From Sphingomonas sp. LT1P40 (GTDB lineage: Bacteria; Pseudomonadota; Alphaproteobacteria; Sphingomonadales; Sphingomonadaceae): a stretch of DNA of 64,000 nt. The position numbers were made by a program, and so were the translations under genes. The notes under the pieces were generated by a model. It searched no databases, had not been told where the DNA came from, and saw only the letters and a list, made by a program, of their open reading frames with translations. Positions 33,039 to 40,659 of the stretch are shown here, piece by piece (the first letter of the stretch is position 1; every line of letters begins with the position of its first letter). The stretch is taken from the NCBI RefSeq assembly GCF_036663835.1, contig NZ_JAXOJT010000001.1, forward strand, positions 1,426,001-1,490,000, given 5' to 3'.

Positions 33039-34862
33039 CTATTCGACCGTGACCGATTTGGCGAGGTTGCGCGGCTGATCCACATCGGTGCCTTTGGCCA
33101 CGGCAACATGATAGGCCAGCAACTGCACCGGCACCGCATAGACGATCGGCGTAATCAGCGGGTGGACCCGCGGCATCTCGATCGTCGCCAAGCAATTTTC
33201 GCCCGCCGCTGCGATCCCTTCCGCGTCGGAGATCAGCACCACCTTGCCGCCGCGCGCCTGCACTTCCTGCATGTTGCTGACGGTTTTCTCGAACAGCGGG
33301 CCGGACGGCGCGATCACGATCACCGGCACATTCTCGTCGATCAAGGCGATGGGGCCATGCTTCATCTCGCCCGCCGCATAACCTTCGGCATGGATATAGC
33401 TGATTTCCTTGAGCTTCAGCGCCCCTTCCAGCGCCAGCGGATAATCGGTGCCACGCCCCAGATACAGCACGTCACGCGCCCCCGCGACCGCCCCCGCCAT
33501 CGCCTCGATCGCCTCGTCGCGGCTCAGCGCGTCGTTCAGCGCCGCCGGTGCCTCCGCCAGATGCTTGACGATTTCCTTTTCCTCGTCCGACGTCATCCGC
33601 CCCTTGGCCTTGGCGAGATTGGCGGCGAGCGCGGCGAGCACGGCCAGCTGGCACGTAAACGCCTTGGTCGATGCCACACCGATTTCCGGCCCGGCATGGG
33701 TCGGCAGCAACAGATCGGCCTCGCGCGCCATCGTGCTGGTCGGCACGTTGACGACGGCGGCGATCTTTTGCCCCTCCGCCTTGGCATGGCGCAACGCGGC
33801 CAGCGTGTCCGCCGTCTCGCCCGACTGGCTGATGACGATCATCAGACCGCCATCCTCCATCACCGGCGCGCGATAGCGAAACTCCGATGCGACATCGATA
33901 TCGACCGCGACCCGCGCGAACTGCTCGAACCAGTATTTGGCGACCATCCCGGCATAATAGCTGGTGCCGCACGCCACGATCGTCACGCGCCGAATCGACG
34001 ACAGGTCGAAATCCGGGATCGGCAGCGTGACCTTTTCCTCCAGCCGCTGGAGATAGCCGCTCAGCGTCTGCGCCACCACGATCGGCTGCTCGTAGATTTC
34101 CTTGGCCATAAAGTGGCGATGGTTGCCCTTGTCGATGAGCTGCCCCGAAGCGCCCGAATTGACGATCGGACGGTCAACGGCATTGTTCTCGACGTCATAA
34201 ACCTGCGCGCCCTCGCGCGTCAGCACGACCCAGTCGCCCTCTTCCAGATAGGAAATGCGCTGCGTCAGCGGTGCCAGTGCCAGCGCGTCGGACCCCAGAT
34301 AGGTCTCCCCGTCGCCGTACCCGACCACCAAAGGCGACCCCAGTCGCGCGCCGATCAGCATGTCGGGATGCTGGCGGAACAGGATCGCCAGCGCGAACGC
34401 GCCGTGCAGCCGCGGCAGCACCGCCTTGACCGCCGCGACCGGGTCCAGCCCGGCCTCGACCTGTTCGCTCACCAAATGTGCCACGATCTCGGTGTCGGTT
34501 TCGCTTTCAAGGCGACGACCCCGCGCCAGCAACTCCTGACGCAGCGGCTTGAAATTCTCGATGATGCCATTGTGGACCAGCGCGACTTCGCCGGTGGCGT
34601 GCGGGTGCGCGTTATTGGTCGTCGGCCCGCCGTGCGTCGCCCAGCGCGTGTGCGCGATGCCGACCGTCCCCGCCAGCGGGTTCGCAGCCAGCTCCCGCCC
34701 CAGATTGACCAGCTTGCCCGACGCGCGCCGCCGCTCGATCGCGCCATCGACGATGGTCGCGATTCCCGCCGAGTCATAGCCGCGATATTCCAGCCGCTTC
34801 AGCCCGTCGAGCAAGCGATCGGCAACCTCGTCATTGCCCAATATGCCAACGATTCCACACAT
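33039..34862 (-). CDS. glmS: Glutamine-fructose-6-phosphate aminotransferase (isomerising)
   Basis: A 607-residue enzyme making glucosamine-6-phosphate for peptidoglycan and LPS. The N-terminal glutaminase domain starts with the nucleophile Cys2 in MCGIVGILG, with RWATHGGPT and NGIIENF; the C-terminal half has two SIS domains (VACGTSYYAGMVAKYW; SQSGETADTLAALR) and ends LAKSVTVE. Start chosen at 34862 because Cys must be residue 2. Downstream of vapC by 10 bp, on the strand of glmU. Confidence 0.97.
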   Translation of the reverse strand: MCGIVGILGNDEVADRLLDGLKRLEYRGYDSAGIATIVDGAIERRRASGKLVNLGRELAANPLAGTVGIAHTRWATHGGPTTNNAHPHATGEVALVHNGIIENFKPLRQELLARGRRLESETDTEIVAHLVSEQVEAGLDPVAAVKAVLPRLHGAFALAILFRQHPDMLIGARLGSPLVVGYGDGETYLGSDALALAPLTQRISYLEEGDWVVLTREGAQVYDVENNAVDRPIVNSGASGQLIDKGNHRHFMAKEIYEQPIVVAQTLSGYLQRLEEKVTLPIPDFDLSSIRRVTIVACGTSYYAGMVAKYWFEQFARVAVDIDVASEFRYRAPVMEDGGLMIVISQSGETADTLAALRHAKAEGQKIAAVVNVPTSTMAREADLLLPTHAGPEIGVASTKAFTCQLAVLAALAANLAKAKGRMTSDEEKEIVKHLAEAPAALNDALSRDEAIEAMAGAVAGARDVLYLGRGTDYPLALEGALKLKEISYIHAEGYAAGEMKHGPIALIDENVPVIVIAPSGPLFEKTVSNMQEVQARGGKVVLISDAEGIAAAGENCLATIEMPRVHPLITPIVYAVPVQLLAYHVAVAKGTDVDQPRNLAKSVTVE

Positions 34863-34872
34863 TTGTCGGTCT

Positions 34873-35247
34873 CTATCCTTGGTGAAATTGGGGGACACGG
34901 ACGCCCGGCATATTGGCAGGGAAATCCTTCGTATTGTTTGTTACCAGAATGCGATGGTTGACCTGTGCCGATGCGAGCACGACCGAATCCGCCAGTTTCA
35001 GGCGGGGACGTTCACGCCGCAATGCTGCGGCATGTTCAGCAATCCGCGAATCAAGCTCGTCGATCGAAAATCCGCCAAGGAACATGTTGATGTTGCGCAG
35101 CGTTGCGCCGCGTTCCTTCGACAGCACTTCGATCCACGTAACGCGGCTGATCCATGGGCGATCGACCCGCGCGATCTCGGCATGTGCCACCGGATCGCCA
35201 ATCAGGGAATAGATCAGGATATTGCTGTCAAAGGAATAGCCGCTCAC
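34873..35247 (-). CDS. vapC: VapC-like PIN-domain toxin
   Basis: A 124-residue PIN nuclease: first acidic residue in SFDSNILIYSL, the middle Glu in ISRVTWIEVLSK, and the late Asp in KLADSVVLASAQ and NTKDFP. GTG at 35247 overlaps the antitoxin stop by 4 bp (GTGA), a typical toxin-antitoxin arrangement. Such toxins cut specific RNAs. It lies between the antitoxin and glmS, inside what is otherwise a glmU-glmS transcript. Confidence 0.88.
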   Translation of the reverse strand: MSGYSFDSNILIYSLIGDPVAHAEIARVDRPWISRVTWIEVLSKERGATLRNINMFLGGFSIDELDSRIAEHAAALRRERPRLKLADSVVLASAQVNHRILVTNNTKDFPANMPGVRVPQFHQG

Positions 35248-35618
35248 TTGTCGGGCACGGTCCACTGGCCGCCGTTACGCGCGACCATGTTCAGATATAT
35301 CTGCCGCTGCCGATCATCCTCGGCATCGAACAGATCGGGAAATTCGGCCTTCACTTCCTCATAATCATCGTCCCACGGTCGCGTCCACGACGCCCGCTCG
35401 CGCCGCTGCCATTCGACAGCATTTCCGATATCGGTACGGTCTTTCCAGATGCCGAAAGCCTGATCCAGCCAGTCCTTGTCATTCGGGCCTTTCGACTGCG
35501 CCTTATAGCTTGTTACCGCCTCCCGCAGCACGGAGGCGCGCGACTTGCCCTGCTCGGCAGCCTGGCTGTCGAGCCATTTGATGTCCTCATCGGGCAGATC
35601 GGCAAGGATACGAGTCAT
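35244..35618 (-). CDS. vapB: Ribbon-helix-helix antitoxin with C-terminal extension
   Basis: A 124-residue protein. Residues 1-42 are a CopG-type ribbon-helix-helix (MTRILADLPDEDIKWLDSQA then SRASVLREAVTSYKA) for DNA binding. Residues 45-80 (DWLDQAFGIWKDRTDIGNAV) match the toxin-binding region of related antitoxins, which usually end near residue 80-85. The extra acidic 40 residues (DDDYEEVKAEFPDLFDAEDD) are unusual. It overlaps vapC by 4 bp and has a repeat-rich operator upstream. Confidence 0.85.
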   Translation of the reverse strand: MTRILADLPDEDIKWLDSQAAEQGKSRASVLREAVTSYKAQSKGPNDKDWLDQAFGIWKDRTDIGNAVEWQRRERASWTRPWDDDYEEVKAEFPDLFDAEDDRQRQIYLNMVARNGGQWTVPDK

Positions 35619-35652
35619 AATGATATACTGATATCATATCACGATATCATGT
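35619..35652. promoter_or_regulatory. Operator-like cluster of GATATCA repeats before vapB
   Basis: Immediately upstream of the vapB ATG lie TGATATAC, TGATATCA and CGATATCA, which include two overlapping palindromes (TGATATCA; ATGATATC). Ribbon-helix-helix antitoxins autoregulate through such short palindromes. This is also where the promoter of vapBC-glmS must lie. Confidence 0.72.
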
Positions 35653-35962
35653 CAATGCGGGAAGTTGGTGTCCACGAAGTTGCGCGTGAACTCGACCGGG
35701 TCGGGTTCATGCCTTGCGCCGCAATGAACTTCGCGCGCCCCTTCACCCACACTTCGCGGATCGCGCCGGCCATCCCGTCGGGAAACTGCATCCGCTGTGC
35801 CACGATCGTGCGCCAGTCGCCGGTTGCGCCGAATATCTCACGGAACTTTGGCTCCATTGCAGTCAGCGTAGCGTCGCTTTTCGCGTCCAGCACGCCGATC
35901 GCGTCCAGGACATAGCTGTCGAGCAAGCGCAGAAACGGCTTGCCGGCGTAGATATCGCTCAT
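35639..35962 (-). pseudogene. Small unknown protein with a probable frameshift near its C-terminus
   Basis: The open frame codes 107 residues beginning MSDIYAGKPFLRLLDSYVLD. From about codon 90 (after FIAAQG) the in-frame codons lose their G/C third-base bias and run into the vapB operator. One frame over, codons EPDPVEFTRNFVDTNFPH and a TGA at 35652-35654 restore the bias. One base missing near 35711-35714 explains this. The ATG probably overlaps the glmU stop by 4 bp. Function is unknown. It could be a sequencing error or a true mutation, perhaps tied to insertion of vapBC. Confidence 0.7.
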
Positions 35963-37314
35963 TTCGCCGCCTTCCGCGCCAATGCCGCCGCACGAAAGCG
36001 CTTCGCCCAGCCCGCAAGTGATGTCTGTTCGGGTCGAACCAGCGCCAGCGCATCCGCCTCGACAGCCTTGGTAATTACCGATCCGGCGGCGACAATGGCG
36101 CCGTCGCCGATCTTCACCGGCGCGACCAAAGCGCTGTTCGATCCAATGAACGCACCCTCGCCAATCTCCGTGCGGTATTTGAAGTACCCATCATAGTTAC
36201 AGGTGATCGTGCCCGCGCCGATATTCGCACGCGCGCCGATTTCGGCATCGCCCAGATAGCTCAGATGGTTGGCCTTCGCCCCCTTGCCGAGCACGGCCTT
36301 CTTGGTCTCGACGAAATTGCCGACGCGCGCTGCCTCGCCCACCACAGTGCCGAGCCGCAGCCGGGCATAGGGGCCGATCGACGCGCCGGAGGCGATCGTC
36401 GCGCCCTCGATATGGCAGAATGCGTGGATCGACGCGTTATCCGCAATCGTCACGCCGGGACCGAACACCACGTTCGGCTCGATCGTCACATCACGTCCGA
36501 TCACCGTGTCATGCGCGAACCACACGGTTTGCGGTGCGATCAGCGTCGCGCCCTCCGCCATCACCTGCTCGCGCCTTGCGACCTGCCAGCGTTCCTCGGC
36601 ATACGCCAGTTCGGCGCGGCTGTTGATTCCGATCACTTCGTCGGCATACGTCTCGACCACGACCGCACGGTCACCATCGGCGAGCGCCAGCATGACGATA
36701 TCAGGAAGGTAATATTCACCCGCCGCATTGTCGTTCCCCACCCGGTCGAGCAGCGGCCACAGGTCCGCCGCACGCACTGCGGTCACGCCGGAATTGCACA
36801 GATCGACCGCGCGCTCGGTATCGCTGGCGTCCTTATACTCGACCATCTTCGAGATCGCGCCGTCGCCGTCCGCGATGATCCGGCCATAAGCCTTGGCATC
36901 GTCAGGACGGAAACCCAGCACGGCGATGCGCGGTGCGTCGGCAGCGTCCAGCCGTGCCGCCATCGCCGCGATGGTCTCCGCCTTAAGGAACGGCGTATCC
37001 CCGAAACACACGATCGCAATGCCATTAAACCCGGCCAATGCCTCGCGCGCCATCAGGGCGGCGTGCGCCGTACCCAATTGCTCGGCTTGATGCGCGATCC
37101 GCACGCCCAGCGGCGCGACTGCTGCCTCGACCTGTTCACGGCGGACGCCGACGACCACGACCTTCTCCGCCGCGCCGGCCTTGTCGAACGCGTCCGCCAG
37201 ATGCAGCAGCATCGGCTGTCCCGCGATCGGGTGCAGCACCTTGTGCAGATCGGACTTCATCCGCGTGCCGCTGCCCGCAGCCAATATGATCGCGGCGATT
37301 GGTGGCGTCGTCAT
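35959..37314 (-). CDS. glmU: Bifunctional GlmU (GlcN-1-P acetyltransferase / GlcNAc-1-P uridylyltransferase)
   Basis: A 451-residue enzyme making UDP-GlcNAc. The N-terminal uridylyltransferase has ILAAGSGTRMKSDLHKVLHP; the C-terminal left-handed beta-helix shows hexapeptide repeats (VTIADNASIHAFCHIEGATI) and HLSYLGDAEIGARANIGAG. Normal length. It is the first gene of the series glmU, small gene, vapB, vapC, glmS. Divergent from gph. Confidence 0.97.
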   Translation of the reverse strand: MTTPPIAAIILAAGSGTRMKSDLHKVLHPIAGQPMLLHLADAFDKAGAAEKVVVVGVRREQVEAAVAPLGVRIAHQAEQLGTAHAALMAREALAGFNGIAIVCFGDTPFLKAETIAAMAARLDAADAPRIAVLGFRPDDAKAYGRIIADGDGAISKMVEYKDASDTERAVDLCNSGVTAVRAADLWPLLDRVGNDNAAGEYYLPDIVMLALADGDRAVVVETYADEVIGINSRAELAYAEERWQVARREQVMAEGATLIAPQTVWFAHDTVIGRDVTIEPNVVFGPGVTIADNASIHAFCHIEGATIASGASIGPYARLRLGTVVGEAARVGNFVETKKAVLGKGAKANHLSYLGDAEIGARANIGAGTITCNYDGYFKYRTEIGEGAFIGSNSALVAPVKIGDGAIVAAGSVITKAVEADALALVRPEQTSLAGWAKRFRAAALARKAAK

Positions 37315-37387
37315 GAAGTCCCTCCGTGGCGCGGCCCTGCCACGATTATGTTGCTATTTCCATAGCATCGCGGGCATCGGCGACGGC

Positions 37388-38101
37388 ATGGCTGATTTCC
37401 CCTTCGACATTGTCGGCTTCGACCTCGACGGCACCTTGCTCGACACCAGCGCTGACCTGCTCGCCGCGACCAACCATGCGCTCGCACTGGTCGGACGGCC
37501 CCTGCTTGTAGCGGACCGGATCAGGACGATGATCGGCGGGGGCGCGAAGAACATGCTGAAACAGGGGCTGATCGAATCGGGTGGGGATGACGATGCGGCG
37601 ATGGCGCGCGCCTACCCCGCCCTGCTCGAATTTTATGGCAACAATCTCACCAACGGCACCCTGCCCTTTCCAGGCATGATCGCAGCGCTCGACGACCTCA
37701 CAGCGCGCGGGGTCAAACCCGCCGTCGTCACCAACAAGTTCGAGCGCTTCGCGGTGAAGCTGCTCGCCGAACTCGGCCTCGACCACCGCTTCGCCTGCAT
37801 CATCGGCGGCGACACGATGGGCAAGGGCAATGCGAAACCGTCCGCCGCACCGATCCACGAGATGATCCGGCGTTGCGGCGGCGGTCGCTCGGCGTTCGTC
37901 GGCGATTCGATCTACGACATCATGGCCGCAAAGAATGCGGGGATTCCGTCGATCGCGGTCAGCTTCGGCTTCCTGATGCAGCCGGTCGAGGAACTCGGCG
38001 CTGACGCCGTGATCGACGGGTTCGACGAACTCGTCCCCGCCCTGCTCAGGCTGACGAATGCCCCATCCGCCACTTCGTCCACAAATGCCGCGCCAGCATG
38101 A
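37388..38101 (+). CDS. gph: Phosphoglycolate phosphatase-like HAD hydrolase
   Basis: A 237-residue HAD phosphatase with motif 1 GFDLDGTLLDTSAD (nucleophile Asp), motif 2 Thr in VVTNK, motif 3 Lys in GNAKPSAAP and motif 4 FVGDSIYDI. It removes phosphate from 2-phosphoglycolate formed in DNA repair. ATG 37388 is chosen as the start of the conserved domain; upstream codons belong to the glmU leader. The 3' end overlaps that of the nucleotidyltransferase gene by 56 bp on the other strand, with both reading frames keeping family-like C-termini except for an extra tail NAPSATSSTNAAPA. Confidence 0.9.
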   Translation: MADFPFDIVGFDLDGTLLDTSADLLAATNHALALVGRPLLVADRIRTMIGGGAKNMLKQGLIESGGDDDAAMARAYPALLEFYGNNLTNGTLPFPGMIAALDDLTARGVKPAVVTNKFERFAVKLLAELGLDHRFACIIGGDTMGKGNAKPSAAPIHEMIRRCGGGRSAFVGDSIYDIMAAKNAGIPSIAVSFGFLMQPVEELGADAVIDGFDELVPALLRLTNAPSATSSTNAAPA

Positions 38102-39047
38102 GCGGCGGCATGCGCAGCCAGTGGCCGCGCAGGTAGAAGGCGAACTCGGTTCCCTTGCGCGTCCGCCGTCCCCAGCCGTCGCGGGATAGCAGGCGACGCA
38201 CGAACAGCCGGTCGGTCAACGTCAACGCCGCGCCGTCTCCAAACAACGCCGCCGACAGCCGAAGCGACCGCTCGACCTCGTGCGATAGGCCATGATGCGC
38301 GGAACAGACGGCCAGCTTCAACGCAAAATCCTCACCGCCAAACTCGTCGATCAAGCAGCGGATATCCCACAGGTTGCGCAAGCCGCCGGCCAGATCGCCA
38401 TCCGCGAACAGATGCGCCGCCGCATGGACGATCATCCCCTCCGGCGGCAGCACCAGCAGCCCGTTCTTCAGCGATACGCCGCTCGCGATCAGCGCCGCCG
38501 CATCGGGCGTGATCCGCGCGGTCAGCGGCAGGATCGTGTGATGCACATCGATCATCCGGTCGCGGTCGCGATGGATCAGCGGCGGCAGCTCGTGCATCCA
38601 GCGTCGGTAATAGGCATCGTCATAGGGATCGGGCTTCACCCACTCCCACCCCGCCGCCAGCAACAGCGCCTCCGCCTCCTCGATCCGCTCGCGCAGCACC
38701 AGGATGTCGAGGTCACCGATCTGCCGCCCGACCCCCGCCGACAGACCTGCGGCAACAAACGCGGTCCCTTTGAGCAACACCACCGGCATGCCCGTCGCGG
38801 CCAGCGCGCGCCGCGCCATCTCCGCTTCCCACAAAGCCGCGACACGGCCCTGCTCGGCCACCGCCCGCGCATCGCCCAAAACGCGCCGCGCACTTTCCGG
38901 CATCGCCAACCCGTCCAGCCGGTGCGCCAGGGTCCCAAGCAATACCTCCGCCCGCGCCGCCGCCAGCAACCCGGTCCAGTCGCCAGCGTCCAGCACCAGC
39001 ACAGTCTGCGGATCGCGCAGCGCGGCGACGAGCAACGCGGCGCTCAT
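38046..39047 (-). CDS. Nucleotidyltransferase-family protein of the HPr-rel-A cluster
   Basis: A 333-residue protein of the uncharacterised nucleotidyltransferase family (NTP_transf_5-like). Seen: VVLLKGTAFVAAG, GRQIGDLDILVLRER (the two Asp of the transferase) and MIDVHHTILP (third acidic residue). These proteins accompany HprK-like kinases and PqqD-like proteins in peptide or exopolysaccharide clusters; the substrate is unknown. ATG 39047 overlaps the kinase stop by 4 bp. Last gene of a four-gene minus-strand operon; its end overlaps gph. Confidence 0.85.
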   Translation of the reverse strand: MSAALLVAALRDPQTVLVLDAGDWTGLLAAARAEVLLGTLAHRLDGLAMPESARRVLGDARAVAEQGRVAALWEAEMARRALAATGMPVVLLKGTAFVAAGLSAGVGRQIGDLDILVLRERIEEAEALLLAAGWEWVKPDPYDDAYYRRWMHELPPLIHRDRDRMIDVHHTILPLTARITPDAAALIASGVSLKNGLLVLPPEGMIVHAAAHLFADGDLAGGLRNLWDIRCLIDEFGGEDFALKLAVCSAHHGLSHEVERSLRLSAALFGDGAALTLTDRLFVRRLLSRDGWGRRTRKGTEFAFYLRGHWLRMPPLMLARHLWTKWRMGHSSA

Positions 39048-39907
39048 GCGAATTCCTCCCACAGCCGCTCGACCATGGCGATTGCCGACTCGGTATCCGG
39101 ATAATCGATCGCCCGCGCCGGCACCTCGCGCACGAACCGCGTCAGCGCATCGAACCCCGTCTCGCCCATCGTCACATAATTGGTCGATGCCTGGGTCAGC
39201 CGCACGAAACACTCGCTGCGCAACACTTCCCGCTCCGCCGCAGCAAATCCGAATCCAGGGAACAGCAGCAGGGTCGGAACGGCGGGCATATCCATCGCGG
39301 CAATCGCTCGGGCATCCGGCACCAGATGCCGGATCGTGCCCTTCGGCGTCCCCTCCAGCAGCGGCCCCCAGCGCGCATCCGGCAGCACGCCCCGCATTAC
39401 CCCGATCGCTTCATTCTTAAGGCTGATGAGGCGCGGAAACGCATGCACCCTCCCCGTCGTCGCATCGACCAGCGCAAACTCGTCCCCCATCAACCGCCAC
39501 CCGCGCGCCATCAGCAGCGCCGCCAGCGTCGACTTCCCCGATCCGGACTCGCCGGTCATCAACAGCGCCTTGCCGTCCTTCTCAACGGTCGATGCGTGCA
39601 ACAACAGATAGCGCTGCTGCCCCAGCGCCATTTGCAAATTCATCGCCATTTCGGCCGCGAGCAACCCCTGTGCCAGCGGCAGCGGCGCGGCGTCGGGCAG
39701 CACGAAGTCGCCGCCGATATGCACCGAAGGGCGCACGCACCGCCGCCACGGTCGCGCCGCGAACAGGCAGACGTTGAAATCGGGGATACCGTCCTGCGGC
39801 TGCGGATAGTCGCGGTAGAGATCGTCCAGCGCCGCAATCGGCGCGCGCCAGTCGCTTCCTACGCGAAACCCAACCGGCCCAATCCGCAGCATTGTCGAGT
39901 GGCGCAT
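39044..39907 (-). CDS. HprK-related kinase A
   Basis: A 287-residue P-loop kinase related to HPr kinase/phosphorylase. Walker A is TGESGSGKSTLAALL (residues 118-132), preceded by LLLHASTVEKDGKALL and followed by GWRLMGDEFALVD, the Asp motif. It is much like the HprK fold but lacks the N-terminal part and the HprK phosphorylase signature. There is no HPr gene nearby. It sits between a PqqD-like gene (one-base overlap) and the nucleotidyltransferase, the arrangement known as the HPr-rel-A system. It may phosphorylate a peptide or small protein. Confidence 0.88.
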   Translation of the reverse strand: MRHSTMLRIGPVGFRVGSDWRAPIAALDDLYRDYPQPQDGIPDFNVCLFAARPWRRCVRPSVHIGGDFVLPDAAPLPLAQGLLAAEMAMNLQMALGQQRYLLLHASTVEKDGKALLMTGESGSGKSTLAALLMARGWRLMGDEFALVDATTGRVHAFPRLISLKNEAIGVMRGVLPDARWGPLLEGTPKGTIRHLVPDARAIAAMDMPAVPTLLLFPGFGFAAAEREVLRSECFVRLTQASTNYVTMGETGFDALTRFVREVPARAIDYPDTESAIAMVERLWEEFA

Positions 39908-40173
39908 CAGATGCGCTCGACCAGGCCCGCCAGGACCAGCTCGTCCAGCCGGGCCGCCAGCGCCCCCGCATCGGGGTCAACCAGATCATGCGCCGCCGCC
40001 AGCGCCGCCAGCGTCTCCTCCAGCGTCAGAGCCTCGGCCAGCACCGCGATCAGCTCCGGAACGGGTGAATCCACGACATGGGTTATTCCCGACGCACGAT
40101 GATAGATCAGGGTCAGGTCGTCGAGCGCTTCGACCCGCAGCGTCGCGGGCGATGCCGCGCGATAGCGTGTCAC
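39907..40173 (-). CDS. PqqD-family protein of the HPr-rel-A cluster
   Basis: An 88-residue PqqD-like protein (RYRAASPATLRVEALDDLTL; GITHVVDSPVPELIAVLAEA). PqqD domains are winged-helix peptide binders that present precursor peptides to modifying enzymes. It starts five bases after the exported protein gene ends and overlaps the kinase by one base. The obvious candidate partner is the small Tat-like protein encoded just upstream. Confidence 0.87.
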   Translation of the reverse strand: MTRYRAASPATLRVEALDDLTLIYHRASGITHVVDSPVPELIAVLAEALTLEETLAALAAAHDLVDPDAGALAARLDELVLAGLVERI

Positions 40174-40178
40174 AGGCT

Positions 40179-40568
40179 TCAGCGACGCCCTGCGATCGAC
40201 GCGAAACAGGTGAACCCGCTGGTCCCCCGCTGCAGCTTGCCGATATAGTTGGTATAGGCACGGCTCTGTTCATAGCTCGTGCCCGGCAGCGTGCCGCCGT
40301 TCAGCGCCTGCTTCACTTCCTCACCGCGAAAAGCACGTCCGGCGGGCGGAAACGCGCCGACCGTCCCCGGCGGCACCAGCGATCCGTCGGCGGCGATATA
40401 ATTGCCCGCCCGACCCGCATCCGGCACCGGGATCTCGCAATTCAGCACCGACCCGGTGGTCTGCGCCAGCGCAGGCTTGATCGACACGATCGCCGACGCG
40501 CTCGCCGCGCCCAGCATCAGTGCGCGGCGGTTCGGACCCTTGCCCGTCGGAGGGGTGCTGTCGCTCAT
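40179..40568 (-). CDS. Small exported protein, possible substrate of the HPr-rel-A system
   Basis: A 129-residue protein. ATG 40568 has GAAGGAAA upstream. The N-terminus reads SDSTPPTGKGPNRRALMLGA then a hydrophobic stretch and KPALAQ, a Tat-like signal with twin Arg at 13-14. The body has two Cys (NCEIPVPDAGRAGNY; SGFTCFASIAGRR) that may form a disulfide, and a PPAGRAFRGEEVKQAL block. No family is recognised. As first gene of the cluster it could be the protein that the PqqD-like and kinase proteins act on, or an exported partner. Confidence 0.72.
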   Translation of the reverse strand: MSDSTPPTGKGPNRRALMLGAASASAIVSIKPALAQTTGSVLNCEIPVPDAGRAGNYIAADGSLVPPGTVGAFPPAGRAFRGEEVKQALNGGTLPGTSYEQSRAYTNYIGKLQRGTSGFTCFASIAGRR

Positions 40569-40659
40569 GATTTCCTTCCTGCCACCCTTGCCTTTCACAA
40601 AGGTGAATCGCGCGCAAGCATTCAAGCGCTATCGCCATCCGTCACGTCTCGGCTAGATT

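Noticed and set aside
32958..34961. Long plus-strand frame opposite glmS
   Set aside because: Low-complexity His/Arg/Asp-rich translation mirroring glmS codons; no ribosome site or homology.
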